This document shows positions 8,813 through 17,018 of a stretch of 64,000 nucleotides of DNA, one piece after another. Under the pieces are notes generated by a model. It was given only the letters and a program-made list of their open reading frames with translations, did no database searches and was not told where the DNA came from. Numbering within the stretch: position 1 is the stretch's first letter; each line of letters begins with the position of its first letter. The translations under genes were made by a program, and so were the position numbers. This stretch comes from Stutzerimonas stutzeri (GTDB lineage Bacteria; Pseudomonadota; Gammaproteobacteria; Pseudomonadales; Pseudomonadaceae), in assembly GCF_002890915.1 (NCBI RefSeq), contig NZ_POUT01000001.1, positions 496,001-560,000 on the forward strand, given 5' to 3'.

Positions 8813-9643
8813 TCAGGCGTCGAAGTCGGTGGACAGGGACAGCGCCCGCCACTCGGCCAGTTCGGCACTGACGAAGCTGTGCTTCTGCTCGATGCGCGCC
8901 ACGGTGTCGCTGCCCAGCGCCAGGCGCTGCGGCGGCTTCGGCGCGTCGACCAGTGCCAGCATCGCTTCGGCGAACTTGTTCGGGTCCCCCGGTTGCGCAT
9001 GGTTGTAGTCCTTGGCGAACCGGCGCACGGCCCCGACGGTATCGTCGTAGTCCGGCAGTTCCAGGGCGGTCTTCAGCAACGATTGCTCGTCGAGGAAGTC
9101 GGTGCGGAAGAATCCGGGTTCCACCACCGTGGCATGGATCCCCAGCGGCGCCAGTTCCTGATACAGCGCCTCGGTGATGCCTTCCACGGCGAACTTGGTG
9201 GAGCCGTACACCCCCCAGCCCATGTAGGCCTGGTAGCCGCCGATGGAGGAGATGTTGATGATGTGGCCGGAGCGCTGGCGACGCATGTGCGGCAGCACCG
9301 CACGGGTCACGTTGAGCACCCCGAACACGTTGGTGGCGAACAGCCGCTCGGTTTCGCTGGCGCTGGTTTCCTCCACCGCACCGAGTACGCCGAAGCCGGC
9401 ATTGTTGATCAGCACGTCGATGCGGCCGAACTGCCTGATGCCCGCCGCCACGGCCTGATGGGCCTCGGCTTCCTGCGTGACGTCCAGGCGCAGGGCCAGG
9501 AGGTTGGGATGGCTGCCGAGGCGTGCCTCGACATCCTCGGGCTTGCGCGCGGTGGCGATGACCGCATCGCCGGCAAACAGGGCACGCTGTGCGATCAGGG
9601 CGCCGAGACCACGGGATGCACCCGTAATGAACCAAGTACGCAT
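8813..9643 (-). CDS. Short-chain dehydrogenase/reductase
   Basis: A 276-residue classical SDR oxidoreductase. It shows the cofactor motif TGASRGLG at 7-14, NNAG at 80-83, the catalytic serine in NISSIGG near 131-133 and the YxxxK pair Y146/K150. ATARKPED after the second beta strand, with no acidic residue at the end of that strand, suggests NADP(H) preference. The substrate cannot be read from sequence. It is transcribed divergently from a LysR regulator, which probably controls it through the dyad at 9724-9749. Confidence 0.85.
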   Translation of the reverse strand: MRTWFITGASRGLGALIAQRALFAGDAVIATARKPEDVEARLGSHPNLLALRLDVTQEAEAHQAVAAGIRQFGRIDVLINNAGFGVLGAVEETSASETERLFATNVFGVLNVTRAVLPHMRRQRSGHIINISSIGGYQAYMGWGVYGSTKFAVEGITEALYQELAPLGIHATVVEPGFFRTDFLDEQSLLKTALELPDYDDTVGAVRRFAKDYNHAQPGDPNKFAEAMLALVDAPKPPQRLALGSDTVARIEQKHSFVSAELAEWRALSLSTDFDA

Positions 9644-9723
9644 ATCAACTCCTCCGTTTCAGTGACCCTGCACCATGCAGGGCCTTGTCGATGAGTTGAC
9701 GTCACTCTAGGCCTCGGCTACTG

Positions 9724-9749
9724 ATGTGATAATCCCAAGAAAATCACAT
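9724..9749. promoter_or_regulatory. Inverted repeat in the SDR/LysR divergent promoter
   Basis: ATGTGAT (9724-9730) and ATCACAT (9743-9749) form a perfect seven-base inverted repeat with a 12-base spacer between the divergent genes. The spacing suits a LysR-type operator or another dimeric regulator. A second small dyad (TTCA-N5-TGAA) overlaps the lysR start codon at 9766-9778. Confidence 0.5.
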
Positions 9750-9774
9750 GGGTTTTTGAGTTTAATTCACATAT

Positions 9775-10674
9775 ATGAAAACCGTTGCCGCCGCCGACCT
9801 GGCCATCTTCCTGTGCATCGCCAATCACCTGAGCTTCAGCCGCGCGGCGGTCGAGCTGGGCCTCACGCCATCGGCGCTGAGCCATGCCCTGCGCGCCCTG
9901 GAAACCCGCCTCGGGATTCGTCTGTTCAACCGCACCACGCGCAGCGTGGCCCTCACCGAGGCGGGCGCGCGCCTTTATAGCCGGGTCAAGCCGGCCTTTC
10001 GCGATATCGACGACGCCCTCGAGGACCTCAACAGCTTTCGTGACAAACCCTCGGGCAAACTGCGCATCACCGCCGGGCGACCCGCCGCGCAGCTGGTGTT
10101 GCTGCCGCTCGCCAGCCGCTTCCTGGCGGCCTACCCGGACGTGCGCCTGGATATCGTCACCGACGATGCGCTGGTGGACGTGGTTTCGGCCGGCTTCGAC
10201 GCCGGCGTGCGCTTCGGCGAGCGGCTGGAAGCGGACATGGTTTCCCTGGCCATCGGCCCCTACATGCGCTCCGTGGTGGTGGGTTCAGCGGAGTTCTTCC
10301 AGCGCTACCCCGTGCCGCAGAAGCCCCAGGACCTGCAGGGGCTGCCCTGCATCCGCCACCGCTTCCCCAGCGGGGCGTTCTACCGCTGGGAGTTCGCACG
10401 CGGCGGTATCGAACTGGAGATCGACGTGGACGGCCCGCTGACGCTGGACGACGTCGGCCTGATGCCTGGGCCGGCACAGCAGGGCGTCGGCCTCGCCTAT
10501 GTGTTCGAGGAGCTGGTCAAGGACCAGCTCGCCGACGGTCGCCTGGTCCAGGTACTGGAAGACTGGTGCCCCTACTACCCCGGCCTGCATCTCTACTACC
10601 CGAGTCGCCGACATGTGCCGGCGACGCTCAAGGCATTCATCGAGTTCGCCCGCAACGCCCGCGAACCGGGCTGA
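9775..10674 (+). CDS. LysR-family transcriptional regulator
   Basis: A 299-residue LTTR. The N-terminal helix-turn-helix is clear (LSFSRAAVELGLTPSALSHALRALETRLGIRLF, about 19-51), followed by the usual LTEAGARLY and a periplasmic-binding-protein-like effector domain from about residue 90. It belongs to the common subgroup that controls an adjacent divergent oxidoreductase or transporter. Start ATG follows an AT-rich promoter region. The effector is unknown. Confidence 0.9.
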   Translation: MKTVAAADLAIFLCIANHLSFSRAAVELGLTPSALSHALRALETRLGIRLFNRTTRSVALTEAGARLYSRVKPAFRDIDDALEDLNSFRDKPSGKLRITAGRPAAQLVLLPLASRFLAAYPDVRLDIVTDDALVDVVSAGFDAGVRFGERLEADMVSLAIGPYMRSVVVGSAEFFQRYPVPQKPQDLQGLPCIRHRFPSGAFYRWEFARGGIELEIDVDGPLTLDDVGLMPGPAQQGVGLAYVFEELVKDQLADGRLVQVLEDWCPYYPGLHLYYPSRRHVPATLKAFIEFARNAREPG

Positions 10675-10721
10675 GCAAACTGGCTCGGGCACCTCATCGG
10701 GCAGCGGCCCCCAGCGGCAGC

Positions 10722-11312
10722 TCAGGCCTGGAAACCGAATACCTCGCCCAGGTGCCGGCGGTAGCGCGCCACGTCCGCCTCGATGGCCGGGCGCTTCATC
10801 ACATCCACGCAGAGGAAAGTCGGCAGCCCGCGCATACCGAGGAACTCGTTGGCCTTGTGGAACGGCAGGTAGACGGCGTCCACGCCCTTGCCGGCGAAGA
10901 AGTCGCTCGGGTCGTCGAAGGCCTGCTGCGGCGCGTTCCAGGTCGCCGAGATCATGTAGTGCTTGCCGTGCAGCAGACCACCGCTGCCGTACTTCTGCGA
11001 GGCGTCGGAGCGCGTGCGGCCGTCGTTGGCGTAGAGGCTGCCGTGGCCGGCGGTGAACACCTCGTCGAGGTACTTCTTCACCGTCCAGGGCGCGCCCATC
11101 CACCAGCCGGGCATCTGGTAGATCAACGCGTCGGCCCAGAGGATCTTGGCAACCTCCTCGGCCACGTCGTAGCCGGCGTCGATCTCGGTGGTCCTCACCT
11201 CGAAGCCGGCGGCCTCCAGGGTCTCGCTGGCCGCCGCGTGCAGGGTGGCGTTGTAGCGGCCGGCCGAATGGGCGAATGCCTTGCCGCCGTTGAGTAGCAG
11301 AATCTTCTTCAT
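10722..11312 (-). CDS. mdaB: MdaB-family NADPH:quinone reductase
   Basis: A 196-residue flavodoxin-fold protein starting MKKILLLNGGKAFAHSAGRYN; GAGGT lies just before this ATG, so an in-frame codon 72 bases earlier is rejected. It matches E. coli MdaB in length and in the QMPGWWMGAPWTVKKYLDEV region and the GLLHGKHYM stretch. MdaB reduces quinones by two electrons with NADPH and FAD, limiting redox cycling. It stands alone, convergent with the upstream lysR. Confidence 0.88.
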   Translation of the reverse strand: MKKILLLNGGKAFAHSAGRYNATLHAAASETLEAAGFEVRTTEIDAGYDVAEEVAKILWADALIYQMPGWWMGAPWTVKKYLDEVFTAGHGSLYANDGRTRSDASQKYGSGGLLHGKHYMISATWNAPQQAFDDPSDFFAGKGVDAVYLPFHKANEFLGMRGLPTFLCVDVMKRPAIEADVARYRRHLGEVFGFQA

Positions 11313-11431
11313 GGAACACCTCGGGAACGGAATGCCGCGCAGCTTATCCAGCCCCGCATGGCCCTCCCAGCCCCGTTCGGGCAAATGATCCTTGCGTGCC
11401 GATCACGAATCCAACCTGCATTAACCGGACT

Positions 11432-12409
11432 TCAGGCCGGCTCCAGCTCCGGCCGACGCGCATAGCGTTGCGCCAGCACCGCGCACACCATCAGCTGGAT
11501 CTGGTGGAACAGCAGCAACGGCAGGATCAGCGTACCCAGCGCGCCGCCGGCGAACAGCACCTGGGCCATGGGGATGCCGGTGGCCAGGCTCTTCTTCGAA
11601 CCGGCGAAGAGGATGGTGATGCGGTCCTCCAGGTCAAAACCCAGCCAGCGCGCGATGAAATAGGTGCCGAGCAACGCCAGCGCCAGCAACAGGCAGCAGG
11701 CCAGCACCAGCCCGATCAGCTGCGGCAGCGGTATCTGGCCCCAGATGTCCTCCATCACCGCATGGCTGAAGGCGGTGTAGATCACCAGCAGGATCGAGCT
11801 CTGATCGACGTTCTTCAGCCAACCCCTGTTGCGCGCCACCCAGTCGCCGATCCAGCGCCGCGCGATCTGCCCGGCGATGAACGGCAGCAGCAGTTGCACG
11901 ACGATCTTGCCGATCGCCTCCAGCGTCGAGCCACCATCGGCCTGTGCGCCCATCAGCAGCAGCACCAGCAGCGGCGTGAGGAAGATGCCGATCAGGCTGG
12001 AAGCCGCCGCACTGCAGATCGCCGCCGGGATGTTGCCGCGCGCCAGCGAGGTGAAGGCGATGGCCGACTGTACCGTCGCCGGCAACGCGCAAAGGTAGAG
12101 GATGCCGAGGTACAGCTCGGCCCCGACCATGGGCGTCAGCACCGGCCTGAGCGCCAACCCCAGCAGTGGGAACAGCACGAAGGTGCAGGCGAACACCAGC
12201 AGGTGCAGGCGCCAGTGGGTCATGCCGGCAAGGATCGCCGTACCGGACAGCTTGGCGCCGTGCATGAAGAACAGCAGGGCGATGGCCAGGTTGGTGATCC
12301 ACTCGAACACCACCGCGCCCTGCCCGTGCGCGGGCAGCAGGGTGGCGACGGCCACGGCGGCGATCAGCGCGAGGGTGAAGTTGTCGGGTAGCAGGCGGGG
12401 TCTGGCCAT
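11432..12409 (-). CDS. Bile acid:sodium symporter family (YfeH-type) transporter
   Basis: A 325-residue polytopic membrane protein starting MARPRLLPDNFTLALIAAVA. About nine or ten hydrophobic helices are visible, with family landmarks FFMHGAKLSG near the second helix and FAGSKKSLATGIPMAQVLF near the C-terminus, characteristic of the SBF-like (DUF4137/YfeH) subgroup. The substrate is unknown; bile salts are unlikely in this setting. The neighbouring AraC-type gene starts divergently and probably controls it. Confidence 0.85.
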   Translation of the reverse strand: MARPRLLPDNFTLALIAAVAVATLLPAHGQGAVVFEWITNLAIALLFFMHGAKLSGTAILAGMTHWRLHLLVFACTFVLFPLLGLALRPVLTPMVGAELYLGILYLCALPATVQSAIAFTSLARGNIPAAICSAAASSLIGIFLTPLLVLLLMGAQADGGSTLEAIGKIVVQLLLPFIAGQIARRWIGDWVARNRGWLKNVDQSSILLVIYTAFSHAVMEDIWGQIPLPQLIGLVLACCLLLALALLGTYFIARWLGFDLEDRITILFAGSKKSLATGIPMAQVLFAGGALGTLILPLLLFHQIQLMVCAVLAQRYARRPELEPA

Positions 12410-12547
12410 GTGCGCGTTCCTGTGGCGAGTGTGTTGCGGCGAGTCGGCGCAGAGTCTACTGTCGACAGGCATAACCGGCTAACGCCACTGGACCCGGCAA
12501 TGTCGAGAAACGGACACCACAATCTTCCCCATCGGCGCATCCCGGTC

Positions 12548-13300
12548 ATGGATGCGCTGCCCCGGCCCCTGTTTGCCCGCAGCGAATCGCTGCCCGAACG
12601 CACCACCACGCCGCGCCACAGCCACCCCTGGGCGCAGCTGTCCTATGCCACCAGCGGCGTATTGCGCGTGCACACCGACGGCGGGCGCTTCCTCGCTCCG
12701 CCGCAGCGCGCCATCCTCATCCCACCGGGCCTGCTGCACGAAGTGATCAGCTCGCCGCAGACGGAGATGCGCAGCCTGTACCTCGACGACAGCGTGCTGG
12801 CCTGGGCGCCGGCGCGTTGCCAGGTGCTGGAGGTCAGTCCGCTGCTACGCGAACTGATCCGCGCCTTCGGCCAGTTGCCGGTGGCATACGACGAACAGGG
12901 CGCCGAGGGGCGGCTGGCGGCGGTGCTGCTGGATCAGTTGCAGGCGGCGCCGGAGATCGGCTATTCGCTGCCCTGGCCCAGCGACCCGCATCTGCGGCGA
13001 CTGTGCGAAACCCTCTACGCAGCACCGGAGCTGCCGTTCGGCCTCGCCCACTGGAGCGAACGGCTGGGCCTCTCGGAAAAGACCCTGACCCGCCGCTTCC
13101 GCCGCGACACCGGCCTCAGCTTCCGCGCCTGGCGCCAGCGCCTGCGCCTGCTCAGCGCGCTGCCGCTGCTCGAACAGGGCGCGCCGGTGACCGACGTCGC
13201 GCTCGCCTGCGGCTACGATTCCACTTCGGCGTTCATCGCCGCCTTCCGCCTGTTGTTCGGCTTCACCCCGGGAGCGCTCGCACGCCAGGCGCCCGACTGA
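12548..13300 (+). CDS. AraC-family transcriptional regulator with cupin N-terminus
   Basis: About 250 residues. The N-terminal half is a cupin sensor (RHSHPWAQLSYATSGVLRV, then FLAPPQRAILIPPGLLHEV), and the C-terminal half is a two-HTH AraC domain (LGLSEKTLTRRFRRDTGLSFRAWR ... VALACGYDSTSAFIAAFR). The start is uncertain: ATG at 12548 fits homologues best, while an in-frame ATG at 12500 would add 16 unlikely residues; neither has a good ribosome binding site. It is divergent from the SBF-type transporter, like other cupin-AraC/transporter pairs. Confidence 0.87.
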   Translation: MDALPRPLFARSESLPERTTTPRHSHPWAQLSYATSGVLRVHTDGGRFLAPPQRAILIPPGLLHEVISSPQTEMRSLYLDDSVLAWAPARCQVLEVSPLLRELIRAFGQLPVAYDEQGAEGRLAAVLLDQLQAAPEIGYSLPWPSDPHLRRLCETLYAAPELPFGLAHWSERLGLSEKTLTRRFRRDTGLSFRAWRQRLRLLSALPLLEQGAPVTDVALACGYDSTSAFIAAFRLLFGFTPGALARQAPD

Positions 13301-13470
13301 ACCCGGCACCACCTGGCAGCAACAGTTGCCGCAGCCACAAGCGGTACAGTTAGCAGCACGCGGCAACTGCACCGGCACAATCCCCGATTCCTGTGGCTGT
13401 TGCGCCCGTCCCCCGCGCGCGATCCTGTCTGCCCATAAGCCATGCCCGCCGAATGCGGAAGGACGACATC

Positions 13471-13671
13471 ATGGATCGCGCCCTGCCACGCCCCCTTTCC
13501 CTCACCCGCCCCGGACGGCCGGTCCAGCGCCTGGTGCGGCTGCTGCGCCAGTGGCAACAGAACGCCCGCAGCCGCCGCCAACTGGCAAGCCTCGACGATC
13601 GCCTGCTGGCGGATGTCGGCATCAGCCGCAGCGAGCGCGAGGCCGAGCTGAACAAACCGTTCTGGCGCTGA
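13471..13671 (+). CDS. DUF1127 (YjiS-like) small protein
   Basis: A 66-residue basic protein, MDRALPRPLSLTRPGR at the N-terminus, with the DUF1127 core WQQNARSRRQLASLDDRLLADVGISR. The ATG follows GGAAGGACGAC. Small Arg-rich DUF1127 proteins have been linked in other proteobacteria to RNA binding and phosphate or carbon metabolism; nothing here shows which role applies. It is monocistronic between an AraC regulator and the DUF2388 cluster. Confidence 0.8.
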   Translation: MDRALPRPLSLTRPGRPVQRLVRLLRQWQQNARSRRQLASLDDRLLADVGISRSEREAELNKPFWR

Positions 13672-13786
13672 AACACGCCGCGCTTTCCTGCAGGCGGGGC
13701 GAAGCCTATGCTGCGCGGCGAGGACCGCGCCATCGGGAACGTAACGCCCATGGCGCGGTCTGAAGCCACAGCCCTGGAGAATCACC

Positions 13787-14104
13787 ATGTCCCGTATCCT
13801 GCTTCCGTTGTGCGCCGCCGGCCTTCTGCTGAGCGGCACCGTTTCAGCTGCCAGCTTCACCGCCACCACCGACATGATCGCCGGCGGCCTGACCAACAGC
13901 ATCGACACCACCTCCGACCTGACCTCGTCGCTGCGCGACGACAAACTGGTGCTGGAGGCCCGTGACGATGCCGCGCGCTTCGTCGCCAGCCAGGGCGAGC
14001 TGCGCGGCGCACACCTGGAAGCCGCGCTGCTGCATATCCGCCGTCAGGTGCCGCAGCTCGATGCCAACGACCTGCAACTGGCCGAGGCGATCCTGGCGCT
14101 GTGA
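13787..14104 (+). CDS. DUF2388 (TIGR02448) secreted protein, paralogue 1
   Basis: A 105-residue protein with a Sec signal peptide (MSRILLPLCAAGLLLSGTVSA/A) and a mature part of about 84 residues. It shares with the next two genes a T-x-x-(I/V)-N8-(S/N)(I/S) N-terminal stretch, (V/L)LEARDDAARFVAS, RGAHLEAAL and the C-terminal DLxLAEAILAL. TIGR02448 describes such small proteins, often several in tandem in Pseudomonas, with no assigned function. A ribosome binding site CTGGAGA precedes the ATG. Confidence 0.85.
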   Translation: MSRILLPLCAAGLLLSGTVSAASFTATTDMIAGGLTNSIDTTSDLTSSLRDDKLVLEARDDAARFVASQGELRGAHLEAALLHIRRQVPQLDANDLQLAEAILAL

Positions 14105-14204
14105 CCCGGCGTTGGCATTGAAAACTGGCGAAGCAACTGAGTACTGGCCGTGATGAAGGCGTTTCGCTAGCCTTGGCGGCGTTTTTACCGGCTACAGGAC
14201 TCAC

Positions 14205-14504
14205 ATGCGTTCGTTTCAAATCGCGGCATTGACCGCGGCCTGCCTCGCCACCGGCTCCGCCCAGGCTTTCGACACCACCACCGCCAGCATCGTCCAGACC
14301 AGCTACGTCAGCAGCCAGCTGACCAGCGCCCCGTTCGACAACAAGCTGCTCGCGGATGCCCGCGACGACGCCGCCGGTTTCGTCGCCAGCGCCGGCCAGC
14401 ACCCTGGAGCGCGCCTGCAGGCCGCACTATCCTGGCTGCGCCAGCAGCATCCCGAGCTGGCCGCCAGCGACCTGGAGCTGGCCGAAGCCATCCTCGTCCA
14501 GTGA
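14205..14504 (+). CDS. DUF2388 (TIGR02448) secreted protein, paralogue 2
   Basis: A 99-residue paralogue with signal peptide MRSFQIAALTAACLATGSAQA/F. It keeps the family core ARDDAAGFVASAGQHPGARL and ends DLELAEAILVQ. It is 100 bases after paralogue 1 and about 50 before paralogue 3, all in one direction. A periplasmic or surface location is inferred from the signal peptides; function unknown. Confidence 0.83.
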   Translation: MRSFQIAALTAACLATGSAQAFDTTTASIVQTSYVSSQLTSAPFDNKLLADARDDAAGFVASAGQHPGARLQAALSWLRQQHPELAASDLELAEAILVQ

Positions 14505-14556
14505 TTCACTGACCGGCGCCCCGCCCGTCGGTCGCCCAAGAAGCGAGAACCCGTCC

Positions 14557-14877
14557 ATGCTCAAACGCCTGATCACCCTCCCCCTCGCATGCGTCCTGCT
14601 GGCAGCCGGCGCCCAGGCCCAGACCCTGGTCGCCACCAGTAACATCGTGGTCCGCGCCCTGGACCGCAGCATCAACTTCACCTCCGACGTGACCAGCCGC
14701 ATCAGCGACATGAAGGTGGTCGTCGAGGCCCGCGAAGATGCCGCCAGCTTCGTCGCCAGCGCCGGGGCGATCCGCGGCGCCCACCTGGAAGCCGCCATCG
14801 GCTCGCTGCGCAGCGAATTCCCCGACGCCCGCAACGCCAGCGACCTGGAGCTGGCCGAAGCCATCCTCGCCCTGTGA
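14557..14877 (+). CDS. DUF2388 (TIGR02448) secreted protein, paralogue 3
   Basis: A 106-residue paralogue starting MLKRLITLPLACVLLAAGAQA/Q, with AREDAASFVASAGAIRGAHL and the C-terminal DLELAEAILAL. The start is set by the signal peptide. Its stop codon overlaps the GTG start of the downstream DUF4105 gene (GTGA, 14874-14877), so the small secreted protein and the large enzyme-like protein are translationally coupled. Confidence 0.85.
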   Translation: MLKRLITLPLACVLLAAGAQAQTLVATSNIVVRALDRSINFTSDVTSRISDMKVVVEAREDAASFVASAGAIRGAHLEAAIGSLRSEFPDARNASDLELAEAILAL

Positions 14878-16829
14878 ACCGCGCCTGCGCCTGGCTGCTG
14901 GCGGGCTGCCTCGGCCTGGTCGTCGCAAGCGCCCAGGCCGAATTGCGCCTGAAGCTGGACGATCGCGGCCTGCGGCCTGCCGAGCGCGCCGCAAGCCAGG
15001 CACTGCTCGACGAAGCCCTGGCCGCCCTGCCGCCGCGGCTGGTGCAGCGCCTGGAGCGCGAGGTACGGGTGAGGTGGCGCGACGGCCTGCCGCAACAGGC
15101 CTATGGCCGCGCCGGCGGCGACCTCATCGAGCTCAACCGGCGCCTGTTGCCGGCACTCGCCGACGGTTCCGCCGCGCACCAGCGCACCGACCGCCCGCAT
15201 GGCACGCTCCGCCGCGAACTGCTCGCCACCGTCATCCACGAGCTGGTCCATCTCTACGACCGCGCCCGCCTCTGGTCGCCCGCGCAGCAGTTGCTGCAGG
15301 GCCAGTGCCGCCAACGCGCCGGCAGCCTCGGCCTGGTCGGCCTGCCGGACGATTGCCGCGGGCAGACCCGGCGCCGCTTCACCCTCAGCGACGATCCGCG
15401 CCTGCTCGACCTGGCCGGCTGGCCGCAACGGGTCGGCCGCCGTGGCCAGCGCGAACACGACAACGCCCAGGTGGCGCGCAGCCCGGACAACTACGAGCTG
15501 ACCAGCCCGTTGGAATTCGTCGCGGTGAACCTGGAGTACTTCCTGCTCGACCCCAGCTACGCCTGCCGGCGGCCATCGCTGCAGCGCTACTTCAGCGAAC
15601 ACTTCGGCTGGCAACCGGCGGATACCGCGGCCTGTGCGCCCGGGCTGCCGATCCTCAATGCCGGCCGCGATTTCGGTCGCACGCCACTGCTGCAGCTCGA
15701 TCCCGCACGGGTCTACGAGGTCGACTACCTGTTCGCCGAGGCCAACGAGGCCTGGGTCAGCCGCTGGGGCCACAGCATGCTGCGCCTGGTGATCTGCGCC
15801 CCGGGCCGCGAACCCGGGCCGGACTGCCGGCTCGATCTGGACCAGCACCTGGTGCTGTCCTTTCGCGCCTTCGTCGACGACGTGCAGCTGTCCAGCTGGG
15901 ACGGCCTGACCGGCGTCTACCCGTCGCGGCTGTTCGTCCTGCCGCTGGGCCAGGTGATCGATGAATACACCAAGGTCGAACTGCGCGGCCTGGCCTCGGT
16001 GCCGCTGAAGCTGAACCGCGACGAGATCCGTACCCTGGTCGAGCGTAGCGCCGAACTGCACTGGAGCTACGACGGCAACTATTACTTCCTGTCCAACAAC
16101 TGCGCGGTGGAAAGCCTCAAGCTGCTGCGCAGCGGTACCGCCCGCGCCGAGCTGGCGGCGCTGGACAGCATCCTGCCCAGCGGCCTGCTGGAAGTCCTGA
16201 TCAACCGTGGCCTGGCCGACGCCAGCGTGCTCGACGACCCGCGCGAGGCGCTGCGCCTGGGCTATCGCTTCGACTCCTACCGCGACCGCTACCAGGCGAT
16301 GTTCGCCGTGCTCAAGGAACGCCTCGGCCTGCCGCAGGACAGCGTCGAGCAATGGCTGGAGCTGCCCGCCGCCGAGCGTCGGCGCTGGATCGAACAGGCC
16401 GACCTGCGTGCCAGTGCCGCTCTGCTGCTGGTCGAGCAGGCAGCCCTGCGCCGGCAATTGCTGCTGGCCCAGGACGAGCTGAAGAACCGCTACCTCGGCG
16501 GCCGCGGCCGCGATGTCACGCTGAGCAAGGCCGACGACGCGCTGCAGGAGCTCCTCGCCAACAGCGGCTACCTGAGCCGCCCTGCCGAACTGCTTGGCGG
16601 CCAGGGCTACGGCCTGCCCCAGGCCAGCGAATGGCAGCGCCTGGAACACGAAAGCGCGCAACGCCAGCTGCGGCTCAACCAGCTCAGCGGAGAGCTGGAG
16701 CGGGAAGTCCGCGTACTGCTGGGCGATGAGCGGCGGCAGGAGCTGGAGACCATCGAGACCAACCTGACGCAGATCGGCGCGCACCTGCGCACATTGCACA
16801 AGGCCGGCGGCGGGCTGGAGTTGCCTTAG
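14874..16829 (+). CDS. DUF4105 protein with HExxH metalloprotease-like domain
   Basis: A 651-residue exported protein (signal peptide ends near A22 in VVASAQA/E). The N-terminal third holds HELVH at 122-126 with YELTSPLEFVAVNLEYF near 208-223; E214 is a plausible third zinc ligand, as in gluzincins. The middle carries the DUF4105 signature: RWGHSMLRLVIC (H300) and, later, YYFLSNNCAVESL, a His/Cys pair resembling an NlpC/P60-type thiol centre. The C-terminal quarter (roughly 480-640) is charged and helical. No known substrate. GTG start overlaps the DUF2388 stop, implying joint function in the periplasm. Confidence 0.8.
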   Translation: MNRACAWLLAGCLGLVVASAQAELRLKLDDRGLRPAERAASQALLDEALAALPPRLVQRLEREVRVRWRDGLPQQAYGRAGGDLIELNRRLLPALADGSAAHQRTDRPHGTLRRELLATVIHELVHLYDRARLWSPAQQLLQGQCRQRAGSLGLVGLPDDCRGQTRRRFTLSDDPRLLDLAGWPQRVGRRGQREHDNAQVARSPDNYELTSPLEFVAVNLEYFLLDPSYACRRPSLQRYFSEHFGWQPADTAACAPGLPILNAGRDFGRTPLLQLDPARVYEVDYLFAEANEAWVSRWGHSMLRLVICAPGREPGPDCRLDLDQHLVLSFRAFVDDVQLSSWDGLTGVYPSRLFVLPLGQVIDEYTKVELRGLASVPLKLNRDEIRTLVERSAELHWSYDGNYYFLSNNCAVESLKLLRSGTARAELAALDSILPSGLLEVLINRGLADASVLDDPREALRLGYRFDSYRDRYQAMFAVLKERLGLPQDSVEQWLELPAAERRRWIEQADLRASAALLLVEQAALRRQLLLAQDELKNRYLGGRGRDVTLSKADDALQELLANSGYLSRPAELLGGQGYGLPQASEWQRLEHESAQRQLRLNQLSGELEREVRVLLGDERRQELETIETNLTQIGAHLRTLHKAGGGLELP

Positions 16830-16883
16830 GTCCGTCGAAATTGCCGTGAAGCAAACCGCTTCTGCAATCCGGCACCGCCCGAC

Positions 16884-16943
16884 GTAGGGTGCGCTCCGCG
16901 CACGCATCCTCCGAGGCCCGGCGGTGCGCGAAGCGCACCCTAC
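16884..16943. repeat. Intergenic inverted repeat (GTAGGGTGCGC type)
   Basis: GTAGGGTGCGCTCCGCGCAC at the left pairs with GTGCGCGAAGCGCACCCTAC at the right. It follows the DUF4105 gene and lies between convergent genes, a usual place for Pseudomonas REP-like elements. It could also act as a transcription barrier. A partial copy (GCACCCTACG) is seen near 38015. Confidence 0.7.
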
Positions 16944-17018
16944 GAAAAGCCCGTTCCCCGGGTGGGACGGCCGGACCGTTTCGTCGCGAACCGCTTCAGC
17001 AGAGTCCTATCCACGCAT

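Noticed and set aside
14427..16907. An 826-codon open frame on the minus strand
   Set aside because: Antisense to the DUF2388 and DUF4105 genes, which have signal peptides and conserved motifs; the antisense product is low-complexity.
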